Positions 1 through 8,008 of a DNA stretch of 23,098 nucleotides are shown here, piece by piece (positions within the stretch are counted from its first letter, which is position 1; the number at the start of each line of letters is the position of its first letter). The notes under the pieces are model-generated. The model saw only the letters and a list, made by a program, of their open reading frames with translations, ran no database searches and had not been told where the DNA came from. The translations under genes were made by a program, and so were the position numbers. The DNA lies in contig CABUKY010000016.1 in the NCBI GenBank assembly GCA_902492185.1, positions 1 to 23,098 on the forward strand. Direction: 5' to 3'. The DNA comes from an uncultured Collinsella sp. (GTDB lineage: Bacteria > Actinomycetota > Coriobacteriia > Coriobacteriales > Coriobacteriaceae).

Positions 1-155
1 AGTGGCCTTCGGCTCGTGCGGAATCTACGAAAACCTTGCGCCCGGCCTTCGGCGGCGCGGCCTGCGGTGACTTTGGGGCAGCCCGGGTTTTCGTTGGCTG
101 ACGCCCCCACTCATAGTGCTTGAGTCGGTGGGCTGATGTGTTGCGTCCCGCTGGG

Positions 156-1292
156 CTATAAGGTCGAAATGAAGGTGGACAGGCGATTTAGGCCTTCGTC
201 CAGATCTTGGTCGGAAACGCAGTAGCTTAAGCGGATGTGGCCTTCGGTTCCGAAGCAGTCTCCGGGAACTAGGGCTACATTGGCTTCTTTGATGACTTTG
301 ATGCAGAAGTCTTCGCTTGTTAGGCCGAATTGTTTGATGCTCGGGAAAGCGTAGAAGGCGCCCGCCGGTTCCACTACGTCGAGGCCCATGGCGCTTAAGG
401 CTGCGAGCACGCGTTCGCGGCGGGCTCGGTAGACTTTGAGCATGGGGGCTGGGTCGACGGTCAGGGCTCGGGCTGCGGCGTCCATCTCGAAGGAGACGGC
501 GCTCGATACTAGGTATTGGTGAGCTTTTGCGATCTCGGCGATGACGGGGGCTGCGGCTGCGAGCCAACCTAAGCGCCAGCCGGTCATGGCCCAGGGCTTG
601 GAGAAGCTCTCGATAACTACCGTCTGATCGCGAAGCTCCGGGTGACGCTGGGCAAATCGCTCGTAGCCGTCCACGTAGACCAGGCGGTTATATACGTCGT
701 CGCAGATTACGTAGATGCCCGTCTGGTCTGCCACGCGCGCCACGGCGTCGAGCGACGCCGCGTCGAGGATGCAACCCGTGGGATTGTTGGGCGAGCAGAT
801 GACGATGACCTTAGTCGCCGGTGTCACGCAATCACGAAGTGCGTCTTCGTCAATCTGGAATCGTGCAGGCTCTGTATCCAAAAAGACCGCTTTGGCATGA
901 TTGGCCACGACGATGCTCTCGTACAGGCCAAAGGCCGGCGTGGGGATAATGACCTCGTCGCCGGGGTTGAGCATAGCCATAAATGTTGCCGACAGGGCCT
1001 CGGTCGCGCCGTCGGTCAGGATGACCTCGTCGGCCGAAAACGTAAGGCCCGCGTCCCCCATGTAGGCAGACAGCGCCTCGCGCAGGGCGGGGCGACCGTT
1101 GTTGGGCGGATAGTGCGTGTCGCCGCGGCCCAGCGCGGCGGTCACCTCGGCGCTAATCACATCGGGCGTGGGAAAATCAGGCTCGCCAAGCGCAAGCGCG
1201 ATGCACCCCGGATGCTGGGCGGCGAGCGCATTGATCCGACGGATGCCGGAGGGCTTGAGCGTGGCAAGCGAGGTATTCATGGGCAGACGCAT
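156..1292 (-). CDS. PLP-dependent class I/II aminotransferase (PatA-like)
   Basis: This 378-aa protein is a fold-type I aminotransferase that would move an amino group between an amino acid and a 2-oxo acid in the cytoplasm. Visible family marks are LGEPDFPTP near residue 36, SPNNPTG at 167-173 (cofactor-binding Asn), DDVYN near 198, and SFSKPWAMTGWRLGW at 229-243. Lys232 of the last is the expected PLP Schiff-base lysine and Arg240 lies in the carboxylate-binding part. The C-terminal segment MGLDVVEPAGAFYAFPS resembles Bacillus PatA as I remember it, so aspartate or N-acetyl-diaminopimelate-type substrates are possible, but substrate cannot be read from sequence. The start is chosen because AAAGGA lies 6 nt upstream of the ATG; an internal Met four residues later is an alternative. 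It is transcribed divergently from the next gene. Confidence 0.9.
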   Translation of the reverse strand: MRLPMNTSLATLKPSGIRRINALAAQHPGCIALALGEPDFPTPDVISAEVTAALGRGDTHYPPNNGRPALREALSAYMGDAGLTFSADEVILTDGATEALSATFMAMLNPGDEVIIPTPAFGLYESIVVANHAKAVFLDTEPARFQIDEDALRDCVTPATKVIVICSPNNPTGCILDAASLDAVARVADQTGIYVICDDVYNRLVYVDGYERFAQRHPELRDQTVVIESFSKPWAMTGWRLGWLAAAAPVIAEIAKAHQYLVSSAVSFEMDAAARALTVDPAPMLKVYRARRERVLAALSAMGLDVVEPAGAFYAFPSIKQFGLTSEDFCIKVIKEANVALVPGDCFGTEGHIRLSYCVSDQDLDEGLNRLSTFISTL

Positions 1293-1385
1293 GGCGTTCC
1301 TTTCGTAAGGGTTGCACTAGGATAGCGCGGCGAGACGCCGCCAGACGGTGTAACCTAAACGGAAACCAACCGGAAAGGAGGCGGC

Positions 1386-2045
1386 ATGGAGACGACCACA
1401 CGCGACGATATACCAAAAACGCTGCATAACATCGCGTTTGTCAGTATTCCCGAGAGCGCCGATCTTGAGTTTTTGCTCTGGGACCTGCAGGATGCCATCG
1501 CCGCCTATGCCCAGCTTTCTGGCACCGCGCTCCCCCGCCCAGTCGACTTGAAGGCAAATGACACCGGTGCAGTCGATGGCATGGTGCTCGCTGTTGATGA
1601 TGCATTTGACGATGAAGCGATGATCGCTGTCGAGCAGATACTCGATCGCCTTGGGAATACAGAGACACGCATCTATGTCGTCGTCCAGGCCGCGTCCAAA
1701 AACAACAAGCAGGCGGACGAAGTCCTCGACCGCCTGCACCGGGCATGCATTCTACGTGACCTGCCATGGTGCGACGGCATTGTCGTCTGTGCCGGCAGCG
1801 GCATCGCAGCGCTTCGCCATTCCCCACGCATGGGCGTCTTGCGCCGACCATTTTCGGAAGCGATGGATAAGCTTGTAGGCGCTGTGCGCATGGGCTGCTC
1901 CATCGAGCATGCGCAGCTGCTTGGCGGTGGCAATGCCGGTAGTGTCGATGCCGACGGCATGGTGCGCGTCAAGCCCACCGTGCCCGCACCGATATGGCAT
2001 GTCATCATGAAACGCCTCGGCACCCGCGCCCAATCAGATATCTAA
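1386..2045 (+). CDS. unrecognised 219-aa cytoplasmic protein
   Basis: I do not recognise this protein. It has no signal peptide or membrane segment and its composition is that of a soluble alpha/beta protein. Hydrophobic strand-like stretches alternate with helices (IAFVSIPES, MVLAVDDAFDD, RIYVVVQAASK, GIVVCAGSGIAAL). The stretch around residues 132-165, with CDGIVVCAGSGI followed by a possible helix starting FSEAMDKLVGAVRMG, is loosely reminiscent of flavodoxin-like or NAD(P)H-dependent reductase folds, but no diagnostic motif is present. A strong Shine-Dalgarno sequence (AAAGGAGG) lies 5 nt before the ATG, which supports real translation. The gene is divergent from the aminotransferase and converges with the DNA glycosylase gene, the two stop codons being 1 bp apart. 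Confidence 0.75.
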   Translation: METTTRDDIPKTLHNIAFVSIPESADLEFLLWDLQDAIAAYAQLSGTALPRPVDLKANDTGAVDGMVLAVDDAFDDEAMIAVEQILDRLGNTETRIYVVVQAASKNNKQADEVLDRLHRACILRDLPWCDGIVVCAGSGIAALRHSPRMGVLRRPFSEAMDKLVGAVRMGCSIEHAQLLGGGNAGSVDADGMVRVKPTVPAPIWHVIMKRLGTRAQSDI

Positions 2046-2046
2046 A

Positions 2047-2610
2047 TTACAGGGCGGCCCAGTCAACGGCCTCGCGCCAGCGCTCGACAAGACGTTGCAG
2101 ACGCCACGCCGCATTGGCGGGGCTTGTCGAGGGCAGGACGATGGCGGGCAGCCCGGTGCGTTCTTGTAGATAGCGCCTGTAGAGCCGGCCAGCTGTACCT
2201 CCGTTGCATATCACCTGCCCAATGGGAGCTGCGCCGGTAATGCGCTCGATATGTGCCGGCACAACGTTGCGAATGCTCGCGTCACTCGAGCCCTTAATGT
2301 CGCAGCTCTCAATCACATCCCATAGGGCTACGCCGCCGTTAAGCAGCATAGATCGCTTGACGGCAATGGAGGCATCGAGCGCCGCGTGCTCACCGCTTGC
2401 CAAAGGATCGCCCTCGTTGGGCGGCACAGGCACACCGAGGCACGCGGCCATCACGCGCCAAAAGCGATTCTGCGGATTGCCATAGTAGAAGGCATTGGCG
2501 CGCGAAAGCGCCGAGGGAAACGACCCGAGCACCAAAACGCGCGAGTGCTGGTCGAACACGGGCTCAAACCCATGCTCAATATGTTGATAGCCCTCGTCGG
2601 ACGCCGCCAT
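2047..2610 (-). CDS. DNA-deoxyinosine/uracil glycosylase, UDG superfamily family-6-like
   Basis: This 187-aa protein belongs to the uracil-DNA glycosylase superfamily and most resembles the hypoxanthine-DNA glycosylase (family 6) branch, which removes deaminated bases to start base excision repair. The N-terminal signature is VLVLGSFPS at 26-33 followed by SRANAFYYGNPQNRFW at 36-51. The Asn residues at 45 and 48 sit where the catalytic or pocket residues of this group lie. The C-terminal segment LPSTSPANAAW at 159-169 corresponds to the DNA-intercalating motif. Length is typical. The start codon is 3 nt downstream of the amylase stop, with GAGGG in the amylase 3' end acting as ribosome binding site, so the two genes are probably translationally coupled. 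Assignment to the superfamily is secure; the exact base preference is inferred. Confidence 0.87.
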   Translation of the reverse strand: MAASDEGYQHIEHGFEPVFDQHSRVLVLGSFPSALSRANAFYYGNPQNRFWRVMAACLGVPVPPNEGDPLASGEHAALDASIAVKRSMLLNGGVALWDVIESCDIKGSSDASIRNVVPAHIERITGAAPIGQVICNGGTAGRLYRRYLQERTGLPAIVLPSTSPANAAWRLQRLVERWREAVDWAAL

Positions 2611-2613
2611 GAT

Positions 2614-3990
2614 CTAGGCCCTCAACAGATAGCGCACCTCGTAGGGCGCAAGCTCGAGGGTGCCCGTCAGCTCGACCGCGAGCGCGTCGTCGGCAAGCAG
2701 ATCGACAAAGGAGCCGTTGAGCTCGCCGGCGCCAAAGGTGTAAGGCTCGCCCACGGCGTTCACCGCCACGAGCACCGTCGCGCCGTCACAGGCGCGCTCG
2801 AACAGCAGCTGCTTGTTCTGGATCACCACGTTGCGATAGGCACCGTAGTTGAGAGCACGGGTCGCCGCGTCGTCAGCCGAGCGCAGGTGCGCGAGCTGCT
2901 TGATGAAGGCCGTCAGCTCGTTGGGCGCAGGCTCATCGAGCGCAGGTCGCAGCGCCCAGTCGCCATCGGGGCCGCCCTTTTCGCCAGGAATCCCCCACTC
3001 GCCGCCATAGTAGACGCACGGAATGCCCGGCATGCCAAACAGCATGCCATAGGCGGGGCGCAGGCAGGACTTGTCCGTCAGGATGCTCGCCAGGCGCGGC
3101 ACATCGTGGTTGTCGACAAAAGACAGCAGGTGTTTGCCGCGGTAGATGCACCACGGGTCGCCGCCAAACTGACGGTGCAACGAGTGGGCGATCTCGAACA
3201 TGTTGACCGAGTTAAAGCTGGAGTACAGGCCCTTGTAGCACTCGTAGTTGGTGCAGGAGTCGAGCATCTCGTCGTTGACGATCTGGTTGTAGTCGCCGTG
3301 GAGCGTCTCACCAATCAGCACAAAGTCGGACTTGAGCTCACGGGTAAAGGCGTGCAGGCAGCGCATGAAGTCGCGGTCGAGCATATAGGCGACGTCCAGG
3401 CGCAGGCCGTCGATGCCAAAGACCTCGGCCCAGTGACGCACGGACTCAAGCAGGTAATCAACCACAGCGGGGTTTTGCAGGTTGAGCTTCACAAGCTCAA
3501 AATGGCCCTCCCAGCCCTCGTACCAAAAGCCGTCGCCGTAGCACGAGTCACCGTCGAAGCTGATGTGGAACCAGTCCTTGTACGGCGAATCCCACTTGCG
3601 CTCCTGCACATCACGGAAGGCCCAAAAGCCGCGACCGACGTGGTTGAAGACGGCATCGAGCACCACACGGATGCCGTGGGCATGCAGCGTCTCACACACG
3701 GCGGCAAAGTCGGCATCCCTACCCAGGCGGCGGTCAATATGGCGCAGGCTGCGCGTGTCGTAGCCGTGGCTATCGGACTCGAGCGGCGGGTTGATGAGCA
3801 CGGCGCCAACGCCGAGTTCCTGCAGGTAGTCGGCCCATTGGGCGATCTTCATGATGGGAGCGTCGGGATTGGGCGCGGCGTTGGCAACCTGGGCGAGCTC
3901 GTCCTCGGCAACGGGCGCGGCATTCTCGTGCGGAGCTCCGCAAAAGCCCAGCGGATAGATCTGATAGAACGTCGTCTCGTATGCCCACAT
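2614..3990 (-). CDS. GH13 alpha-amylase-family glycoside hydrolase (cytoplasmic)
   Basis: This 458-aa enzyme is a glycoside hydrolase family 13 (beta/alpha)8-barrel protein acting on alpha-glucans. All four conserved regions are visible: DAVFNH at 112-117, GLRLDV at 195-200 with nucleophile Asp199, GETLHGD from 227 with acid/base Glu228, and FVDNHD at 291-296 with the transition-state Asp296. There is no signal peptide, so it should act in the cytoplasm on imported maltodextrin or on storage glucan. The segment WYEGWEGHFELVKLNLQNP recalls neopullulanase or cyclomaltodextrinase enzymes, but the extra N-terminal domain of those is missing. The open frame continues upstream to 4110, but GGGAGGC sits 5-6 nt before the ATG at 3990 and the upstream frame runs through a palindrome, so I take 3990. 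It lies between a sugar exporter and a DNA glycosylase gene. Confidence 0.92.
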   Translation of the reverse strand: MWAYETTFYQIYPLGFCGAPHENAAPVAEDELAQVANAAPNPDAPIMKIAQWADYLQELGVGAVLINPPLESDSHGYDTRSLRHIDRRLGRDADFAAVCETLHAHGIRVVLDAVFNHVGRGFWAFRDVQERKWDSPYKDWFHISFDGDSCYGDGFWYEGWEGHFELVKLNLQNPAVVDYLLESVRHWAEVFGIDGLRLDVAYMLDRDFMRCLHAFTRELKSDFVLIGETLHGDYNQIVNDEMLDSCTNYECYKGLYSSFNSVNMFEIAHSLHRQFGGDPWCIYRGKHLLSFVDNHDVPRLASILTDKSCLRPAYGMLFGMPGIPCVYYGGEWGIPGEKGGPDGDWALRPALDEPAPNELTAFIKQLAHLRSADDAATRALNYGAYRNVVIQNKQLLFERACDGATVLVAVNAVGEPYTFGAGELNGSFVDLLADDALAVELTGTLELAPYEVRYLLRA

Positions 3991-4062
3991 AACAGCCTCC
4001 CAGAAATCCTTCACGCAACGCCACCCATTGTATGCCCAGCTTGTATCCTCTTCCCCAAAATA

Positions 4063-4129
4063 AGTTGCGGTGGAATAGTTCCTGCTTGGGTCTTCAGAGG
4101 CCTTAAACAAGAACTATTCCACCGCAACT
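4063..4129 (-). repeat. 67-nt near-perfect palindrome; possible terminator of the MFS gene or REP/MITE-like element
   Basis: Arms at 4063-4081 and 4111-4129 (AGTTGCGGTGGAATAGTTC and its exact complement) form a perfect 19-bp inverted repeat. Complementarity continues inward with a few mismatches almost to the centre at 4096. In the minus-strand transcript the first inner mismatches become G.U pairs, and the distal arm is followed by TTATTTTGG. It starts 15 nt after the MFS stop codon and ends 72 nt before the amylase start. It may act as a terminator for the efflux gene, although the stem is longer than usual for one. Confidence 0.7.
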
Positions 4130-4144
4130 GATGAGGGAACGTGA

Positions 4145-5341
4145 TTAGGCGACGGGCTTGGCGCGACGGATGGCCGGGAACATCACCGTGATGGCGAGGA
4201 TGACGCCCACGACGGCGATTGCGCCACCTGCGCAGCCGATCCAGGCGATACCGGGACCCGAAACCACGGCGCCGCCGATCGCGGTGCCCGTGCCAATACC
4301 GAGATTGAACAGGCCCGAGAAGATCGACATGGCGACAGCCGACGAATCCGCCGGCGTGTTCTTGATGAGCTCGGCCTGGAACGCCACGTTAAAGGCCGTG
4401 GCGCAGCAGCCCCACAGTGCGCAGACGGCAAGCACTGCCGCGAGCGACGATGCGGCCGGACCCATGAGCAGCAGGGCCGCCGGCACGCCGGAGAGCGTAA
4501 TAGCCAAGAACGGGAAGCGATGCCCATCGAACAGGCGGCCAAACAGCCAGCTTCCGAGCAGACCAGAGCAGCCAAACGCCGTCAGCGTCATGGTGATGGC
4601 GCCCGCGTCGACGTGCGCGACCTGTGCCAGGAAGGGCTCGATATAGCTGTAACCCGCGTAGTAGCCGGTCGCCATAAAAACCGTGACCGCGTAGAGCGCG
4701 ATCAGGAGCGGGTTCTTGAGCAGCTCGGGCAACTGTTTGACGGTAAAGCGCTCGCCCGCCGGCATGGCCGGGAACACGGTCGCCTGGTAGACGACCGCGA
4801 TGGCCGAGAGGACCCCGACCACGGCAAACGTCATGCGCCAGCCCACGGCCAAGCCAATAGCGCGACCGAGGGGCAGACCAAAGATCTGCGCGATTGACGA
4901 GCCCGTAGCGATCATGCTGATGGCGAGCGCCCCGTGACGAGTGTCGACCAGGCGCGAGGCCATAATCGAAGCGACCGACCAGAACACGGCATGTGCGCAA
5001 GCGACCACCAGGCGCGCACAGACCAGGACGGGATAAGTCGGCGCCACAGCGGACAGAAACTGGCCCAGCGAAAACACGGCCAGCACGCCCAGCAACATCC
5101 GCTTGAACTCAAAGCGCGAAGCGAACACCATGAGCGGCAGCGACAGCAGCATGACGCCCCAGGCATAGACCGAGATCATGATGCCGGCTTGGGACTCGGT
5201 GAGCGAGAACGACGCGGCGATGTCAGTCAAAAGACCGATGGGCATAAACTCCGACGTGTTGAACACGAAGGCGCAGCAGGTGAGTCCGATGAGCGGGAGC
5301 CACTGCTTGAGCGTGATGCCGTCTTGCCTTGCCTGAGTCAT
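4145..5341 (-). CDS. sotB: SotB/SetA-like sugar efflux transporter (MFS, DHA1 family)
   Basis: This 398-aa inner-membrane protein is a 12-helix major facilitator. Its N-terminus (FNTSEFMPIGLLTDIA near residue 24), the following SLPLMVFASR loop, HAVFWSV, ATGSSIAQIFGLPLGR and GYSYIEPF match, position by position, the pattern I recall for E. coli SotB (YdeA), which exports arabinose, IPTG and related sugars by proton antiport. Hydrophobic segments recur throughout. The open frame extends far upstream to 5776, but ATG 5341 has a GGAG ribosome binding site and a TATAAT promoter just in front, and the family's N-terminal motif follows it closely. It precedes the GH13 gene on the same strand, separated by a large palindrome, so co-transcription is uncertain. 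Substrate is inferred from family. Confidence 0.87.
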   Translation of the reverse strand: MTQARQDGITLKQWLPLIGLTCCAFVFNTSEFMPIGLLTDIAASFSLTESQAGIMISVYAWGVMLLSLPLMVFASRFEFKRMLLGVLAVFSLGQFLSAVAPTYPVLVCARLVVACAHAVFWSVASIMASRLVDTRHGALAISMIATGSSIAQIFGLPLGRAIGLAVGWRMTFAVVGVLSAIAVVYQATVFPAMPAGERFTVKQLPELLKNPLLIALYAVTVFMATGYYAGYSYIEPFLAQVAHVDAGAITMTLTAFGCSGLLGSWLFGRLFDGHRFPFLAITLSGVPAALLLMGPAASSLAAVLAVCALWGCCATAFNVAFQAELIKNTPADSSAVAMSIFSGLFNLGIGTGTAIGGAVVSGPGIAWIGCAGGAIAVVGVILAITVMFPAIRRAKPVA

Positions 5342-5374
5342 ATATAACGTCTCCAATCGTTTTGAGCGGAGGCG

Positions 5375-5404
5375 ATTATATAGCAACGGCCCCGCATCCG
5401 TCAG
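5375..5404 (-). promoter_or_regulatory. sigma-70-type promoter of the efflux gene
   Basis: On the minus strand a perfect TATAAT (-10, at 5375-5380) is preceded after 18 bp by CTGACG (4 of 6 match to TTGACA). The predicted start point is about 25 nt before the SotB ATG. This suggests the efflux gene is transcribed independently of feoAB upstream. Confidence 0.65.
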
Positions 5405-5462
5405 TAACGGACACGGAACCGAAAACAATTCGATACACAGAGGTTGCGCCGTCAATAAATAA

Positions 5463-7823
5463 CTAAGCCAGCCCCAGCAATATGCCCGCCGAATGCACGA
5501 CAAACGCCACGATCCAGGCGACTGCCACCTGAAACGCGAACACGGCAACGGCGTAGCGCGCGCCCAGCTCGCTCTTGACGGCGCCGATCGCAGCCACGCA
5601 CGGCGGGTACAGCAACGTAAAGACCAGGAACACATAGGCAGTAAACGGCGAAAACATGGTCGACAGTGCCGCGGGCGAGGTCGCGCCCAAAAGTACCGTG
5701 AGGGTCGAGATGACACTCTCCTTGGCGATAAGTCCGGTGACGAGCGCCGTGGATGCACGCCAGTCGCCAAACCCAAGCGGCGTCAGCGCCGGCGCGATGA
5801 TGCTGCCGAGGCCCGCAAGCAGACTCTGCGACTGATCGGCGACCACATTAAAGCGGATGTCGAACGTCTGAAGGAACCAGATGACCACGGTAGCGGCAAA
5901 GATAATGGTAAAGGCCTTGGTAATAAAGTCTTTGGCCTTATCCCATGCCAGCATCACCGTCGTCTTGACGCTCGGCAGGCGGTAATTGGGGAGCTCCATA
6001 ATAAACGGCACTGGGTCGCCCTTAAATGCTGTGCGATTGAGCACCAAAGCCGCAATGCAGCCGACCACGATACCGATCAGATAGAGCGAGACCATAGCGG
6101 GAACCGTCGCCTGCGGGAAAAACGCCCCGCACAGCAGACCGTAGACCGGCAACTTGGCCGAACAGCTCATGAACGGCGTAAGCATGACCGTCATCTTGCG
6201 GTCGTGCTCGGATGGGAGCGTACGGGTCGACATGATAGCCGGCACGGTGCAGCCAAAACCGACGAGCATGGGCACAAAGCTACGGCCCGACAGGCCAAAG
6301 CGACGCAGCACCTTATCCATGACAAAGGCCACACGCGCCATGTAGCCCGAGTCTTCCAGAATGGAGAGGAACAAGAAGAGCACGACGATAATCGGCAGGA
6401 AGGTCAGTACGCTACCCACGCCCGTAAGCACGCCGTCAACAGCTAGCGAGCGCACCACGTCGTTGGTGCCGAACGCCTTGAGGCCCGCATCGGCCGAGGC
6501 GATGATGGCAGCGATGCCGTCCTCCATAAGTCCCTGCAACGCCGCGCCGATCACGCCAAACGTCAGCCAAAAGACAAGGCCCATAATCACCAGGAACGCC
6601 GGAATGGCCGTGTAGCGACCCGTCAGGATGCGGTCGATCTTGACAGAGCGCACGTGCTCGCGACTCTCGTGCGGCTTGACGACGCAACGCCCGCACACGT
6701 CGCCGATAAAGCTAAAGCGCATGTCGGCCAGCGCGGACAGGCGGTCGGTGCCGGCCTCGCCCTCCATCTGGGTAATGATGTGCTCGATGGCGTCGAGCTC
6801 GTTGCGGTCCAGATGAAGCGCCTCGGTTACCAGCTCGTCGCCCTCAACCAGCTTGGTCGCCGCAAAACGCACGGGAATGTGCGCCGTCGCGGCATGGTCC
6901 TCGATAAGGTTGGCGATGCCGTGGATGCAGCGATGCAGCGCACCGCCGTCCGAGCCATCGGGCGCACAGAAGTCCAGGCGACCGGGGCGCTCACGGAACC
7001 GCGCCACGTGCAAGGCATGATCAACCAGCTCGCCGATGCCCTCGTTGCGGGCAGCGCTAATGGGGACAACAGGCACGCCCAACAGGCTCTCGAGCAGGTT
7101 GACGTCCACGGCGCCACCGTTGGCCGTCACCTCGTCCATCATGTTGAGCGCGATGACCATGGGGCGATCGAGCTCCATAAGCTGCAGCGTCAGATACAGA
7201 TTGCGCTCGATGTTGGTGGCGTCAATGATATCGATGATGGCGTCGGGATGCTCATCCAGGATAAACTGGCGGCTCACGATCTCCTCACCCGTGTACGGCG
7301 ACAGAGAGTAAATGCCGGGCAGGTCGGTAACGCTCGCCTCGGGGTGGTTACGAATGGTACCGTCTTTGCGGTCGACCGTTACGCCGGGAAAGTTGCCGAC
7401 GTGCTGGTTGGAGCCCGTAAGCTGGTTGAACAGCGTGGTCTTACCGCAGTTTTGGTTGCCGGCGAGGGCAAAATGCAGCGGCGCGCCCTCAGGCACGGCC
7501 GTCTTCGCGGCGCGGGGCGAATACGTCCCCTCGCCCAGGGCCGGATGCTCCGTCGTGCCGATTGCGGCGTTAGCGCGCGGACCCGCATCGGTGTCGTGAA
7601 CACCCACGAGCTCGATGCGAGCGGCATCGTCCTTGCGCAGCGTCAACTCGTAGCCACGCAGGCGGATCTCGAGCGGGTCACCCATGGGGGCGTACTTCAT
7701 CATGGTAACTTCGGTGCCCGGCGTTAGACCCATGTCCAAAATATGCTGTCGAAGCGCCTGATCGTCGGATGTCACCGATGCGACAACGGCGTCCTTTCCA
7801 ATCTCGAGTGTATCGAGCTTCAC
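5463..7823 (-). CDS. feoB: FeoA-FeoB fusion, ferrous iron transporter
   Basis: This 786-aa protein imports Fe(II). Residues 1 to about 75 form a FeoA (SH3-like) domain: DMGLTPGTEVTMMKYAPMGDP followed by EIRLRGYELTLR. A linker of about 40 residues joins it to the FeoB G domain with G1 GNQNCGKT (122-129), G2 FPGVTV (145-150), G3 DLPG (167-170), G4 NMMD (227-230) and G5-like SAARNEG. The membrane part follows, with Gate motifs such as LVGFGCTVPAIMSTRT and FMSCSAKLPVYGLL. Its cysteines are the kind implicated in iron passage. The start is supported by GGGGGAGG 10-12 nt upstream. No separate feoA or feoC is seen nearby. A promoter with repeated GGTTAGCC elements at the predicted start site suggests iron-dependent repression by a DtxR/IdeR-type regulator, which is an inference. 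Confidence 0.96.
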   Translation of the reverse strand: MKLDTLEIGKDAVVASVTSDDQALRQHILDMGLTPGTEVTMMKYAPMGDPLEIRLRGYELTLRKDDAARIELVGVHDTDAGPRANAAIGTTEHPALGEGTYSPRAAKTAVPEGAPLHFALAGNQNCGKTTLFNQLTGSNQHVGNFPGVTVDRKDGTIRNHPEASVTDLPGIYSLSPYTGEEIVSRQFILDEHPDAIIDIIDATNIERNLYLTLQLMELDRPMVIALNMMDEVTANGGAVDVNLLESLLGVPVVPISAARNEGIGELVDHALHVARFRERPGRLDFCAPDGSDGGALHRCIHGIANLIEDHAATAHIPVRFAATKLVEGDELVTEALHLDRNELDAIEHIITQMEGEAGTDRLSALADMRFSFIGDVCGRCVVKPHESREHVRSVKIDRILTGRYTAIPAFLVIMGLVFWLTFGVIGAALQGLMEDGIAAIIASADAGLKAFGTNDVVRSLAVDGVLTGVGSVLTFLPIIVVLFLFLSILEDSGYMARVAFVMDKVLRRFGLSGRSFVPMLVGFGCTVPAIMSTRTLPSEHDRKMTVMLTPFMSCSAKLPVYGLLCGAFFPQATVPAMVSLYLIGIVVGCIAALVLNRTAFKGDPVPFIMELPNYRLPSVKTTVMLAWDKAKDFITKAFTIIFAATVVIWFLQTFDIRFNVVADQSQSLLAGLGSIIAPALTPLGFGDWRASTALVTGLIAKESVISTLTVLLGATSPAALSTMFSPFTAYVFLVFTLLYPPCVAAIGAVKSELGARYAVAVFAFQVAVAWIVAFVVHSAGILLGLA

Positions 7824-7872
7824 GTCCGTGTTCCTCCCCCGGCGCCCACAGGGCGTTACATTTTGTTTATCT

Positions 7873-7906
7873 TGGCTAACCGTTTGCCATGGCTAACCAT
7901 TTAACC
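7873..7906 (-). promoter_or_regulatory. putative metalloregulator operator in the feoAB leader
   Basis: Read on the minus strand, GGTTA occurs three times (starting at 7906, 7898 and 7881), the last two as GGTTAGCCA with a 17-bp period. The middle copy is also half of an imperfect palindrome, GTTAGCCATGGCAAAC. GGTTAGCC resembles a half-site of DtxR/IdeR iron boxes. The block begins a few bases after the -10 element, a position suited to repression. Confidence 0.5.
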
Positions 7907-7910
7907 ACGC

Positions 7911-7940
7911 ATGATAGCGCGAACACACACCGATGTTCAA
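7911..7940 (-). promoter_or_regulatory. sigma-70-type promoter of feoAB
   Basis: On the minus strand TTGAAC (7940-7935) and TATCAT (7916-7911) are separated by 18 bp. Each matches its consensus at five or four of six positions. The repeats of the putative iron operator lie directly downstream. Confidence 0.65.
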
Positions 7941-7980
7941 TCGACAGATTGCCGCCCTGGCGGGCTTGCAGCGTCGAGTG

Positions 7981-8008
7981 GTTACGGCGTTTGGTAAAAC
8001 GCCGTAAC
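7981..8008 (-). repeat. 12-bp perfect stem-loop overlapping the esterase stop codon
   Basis: GTTACGGCGTTT at 7981-7992 pairs exactly with 7997-8008, leaving a 4-nt loop. The final base of the esterase stop codon is part of the stem. No T-run follows on either strand, so it is not a standard intrinsic terminator; it may be a 3'-end stabiliser or a Rho-assisted end. Confidence 0.55.

Noticed and set aside
1..155. Open frames running off the left edge (one plus frame ending at a TGA at 68-70), and a spaced inverted repeat at 27-35 / 86-94
   Set aside because: The stretch is too short to identify a product, and the repeat is 50 bp apart without a T-run. I see nothing certain here.
1327..1341. 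Small GCGGCG/CGCCGC hairpin in the gap between the aminotransferase and the 219-aa gene
   Set aside because: Only 6 bp in GC-rich DNA; likely by chance, with no T-run and no convincing promoter pairing.
2386..4131. Long plus-strand frame (581 codons) opposite the amylase and DNA glycosylase genes
   Set aside because: It mirrors two clear enzymes on the other strand; its product is Arg/Val/His-rich with no family features, as expected from antisense of GC-rich coding DNA.
5342..5776. 145-residue N-terminal extension of the efflux transporter
   Set aside because: It is Arg/Ser-rich, overlaps the 3' end of feoB in another frame, and a TATAAT promoter and ribosome binding site lie just before ATG 5341.
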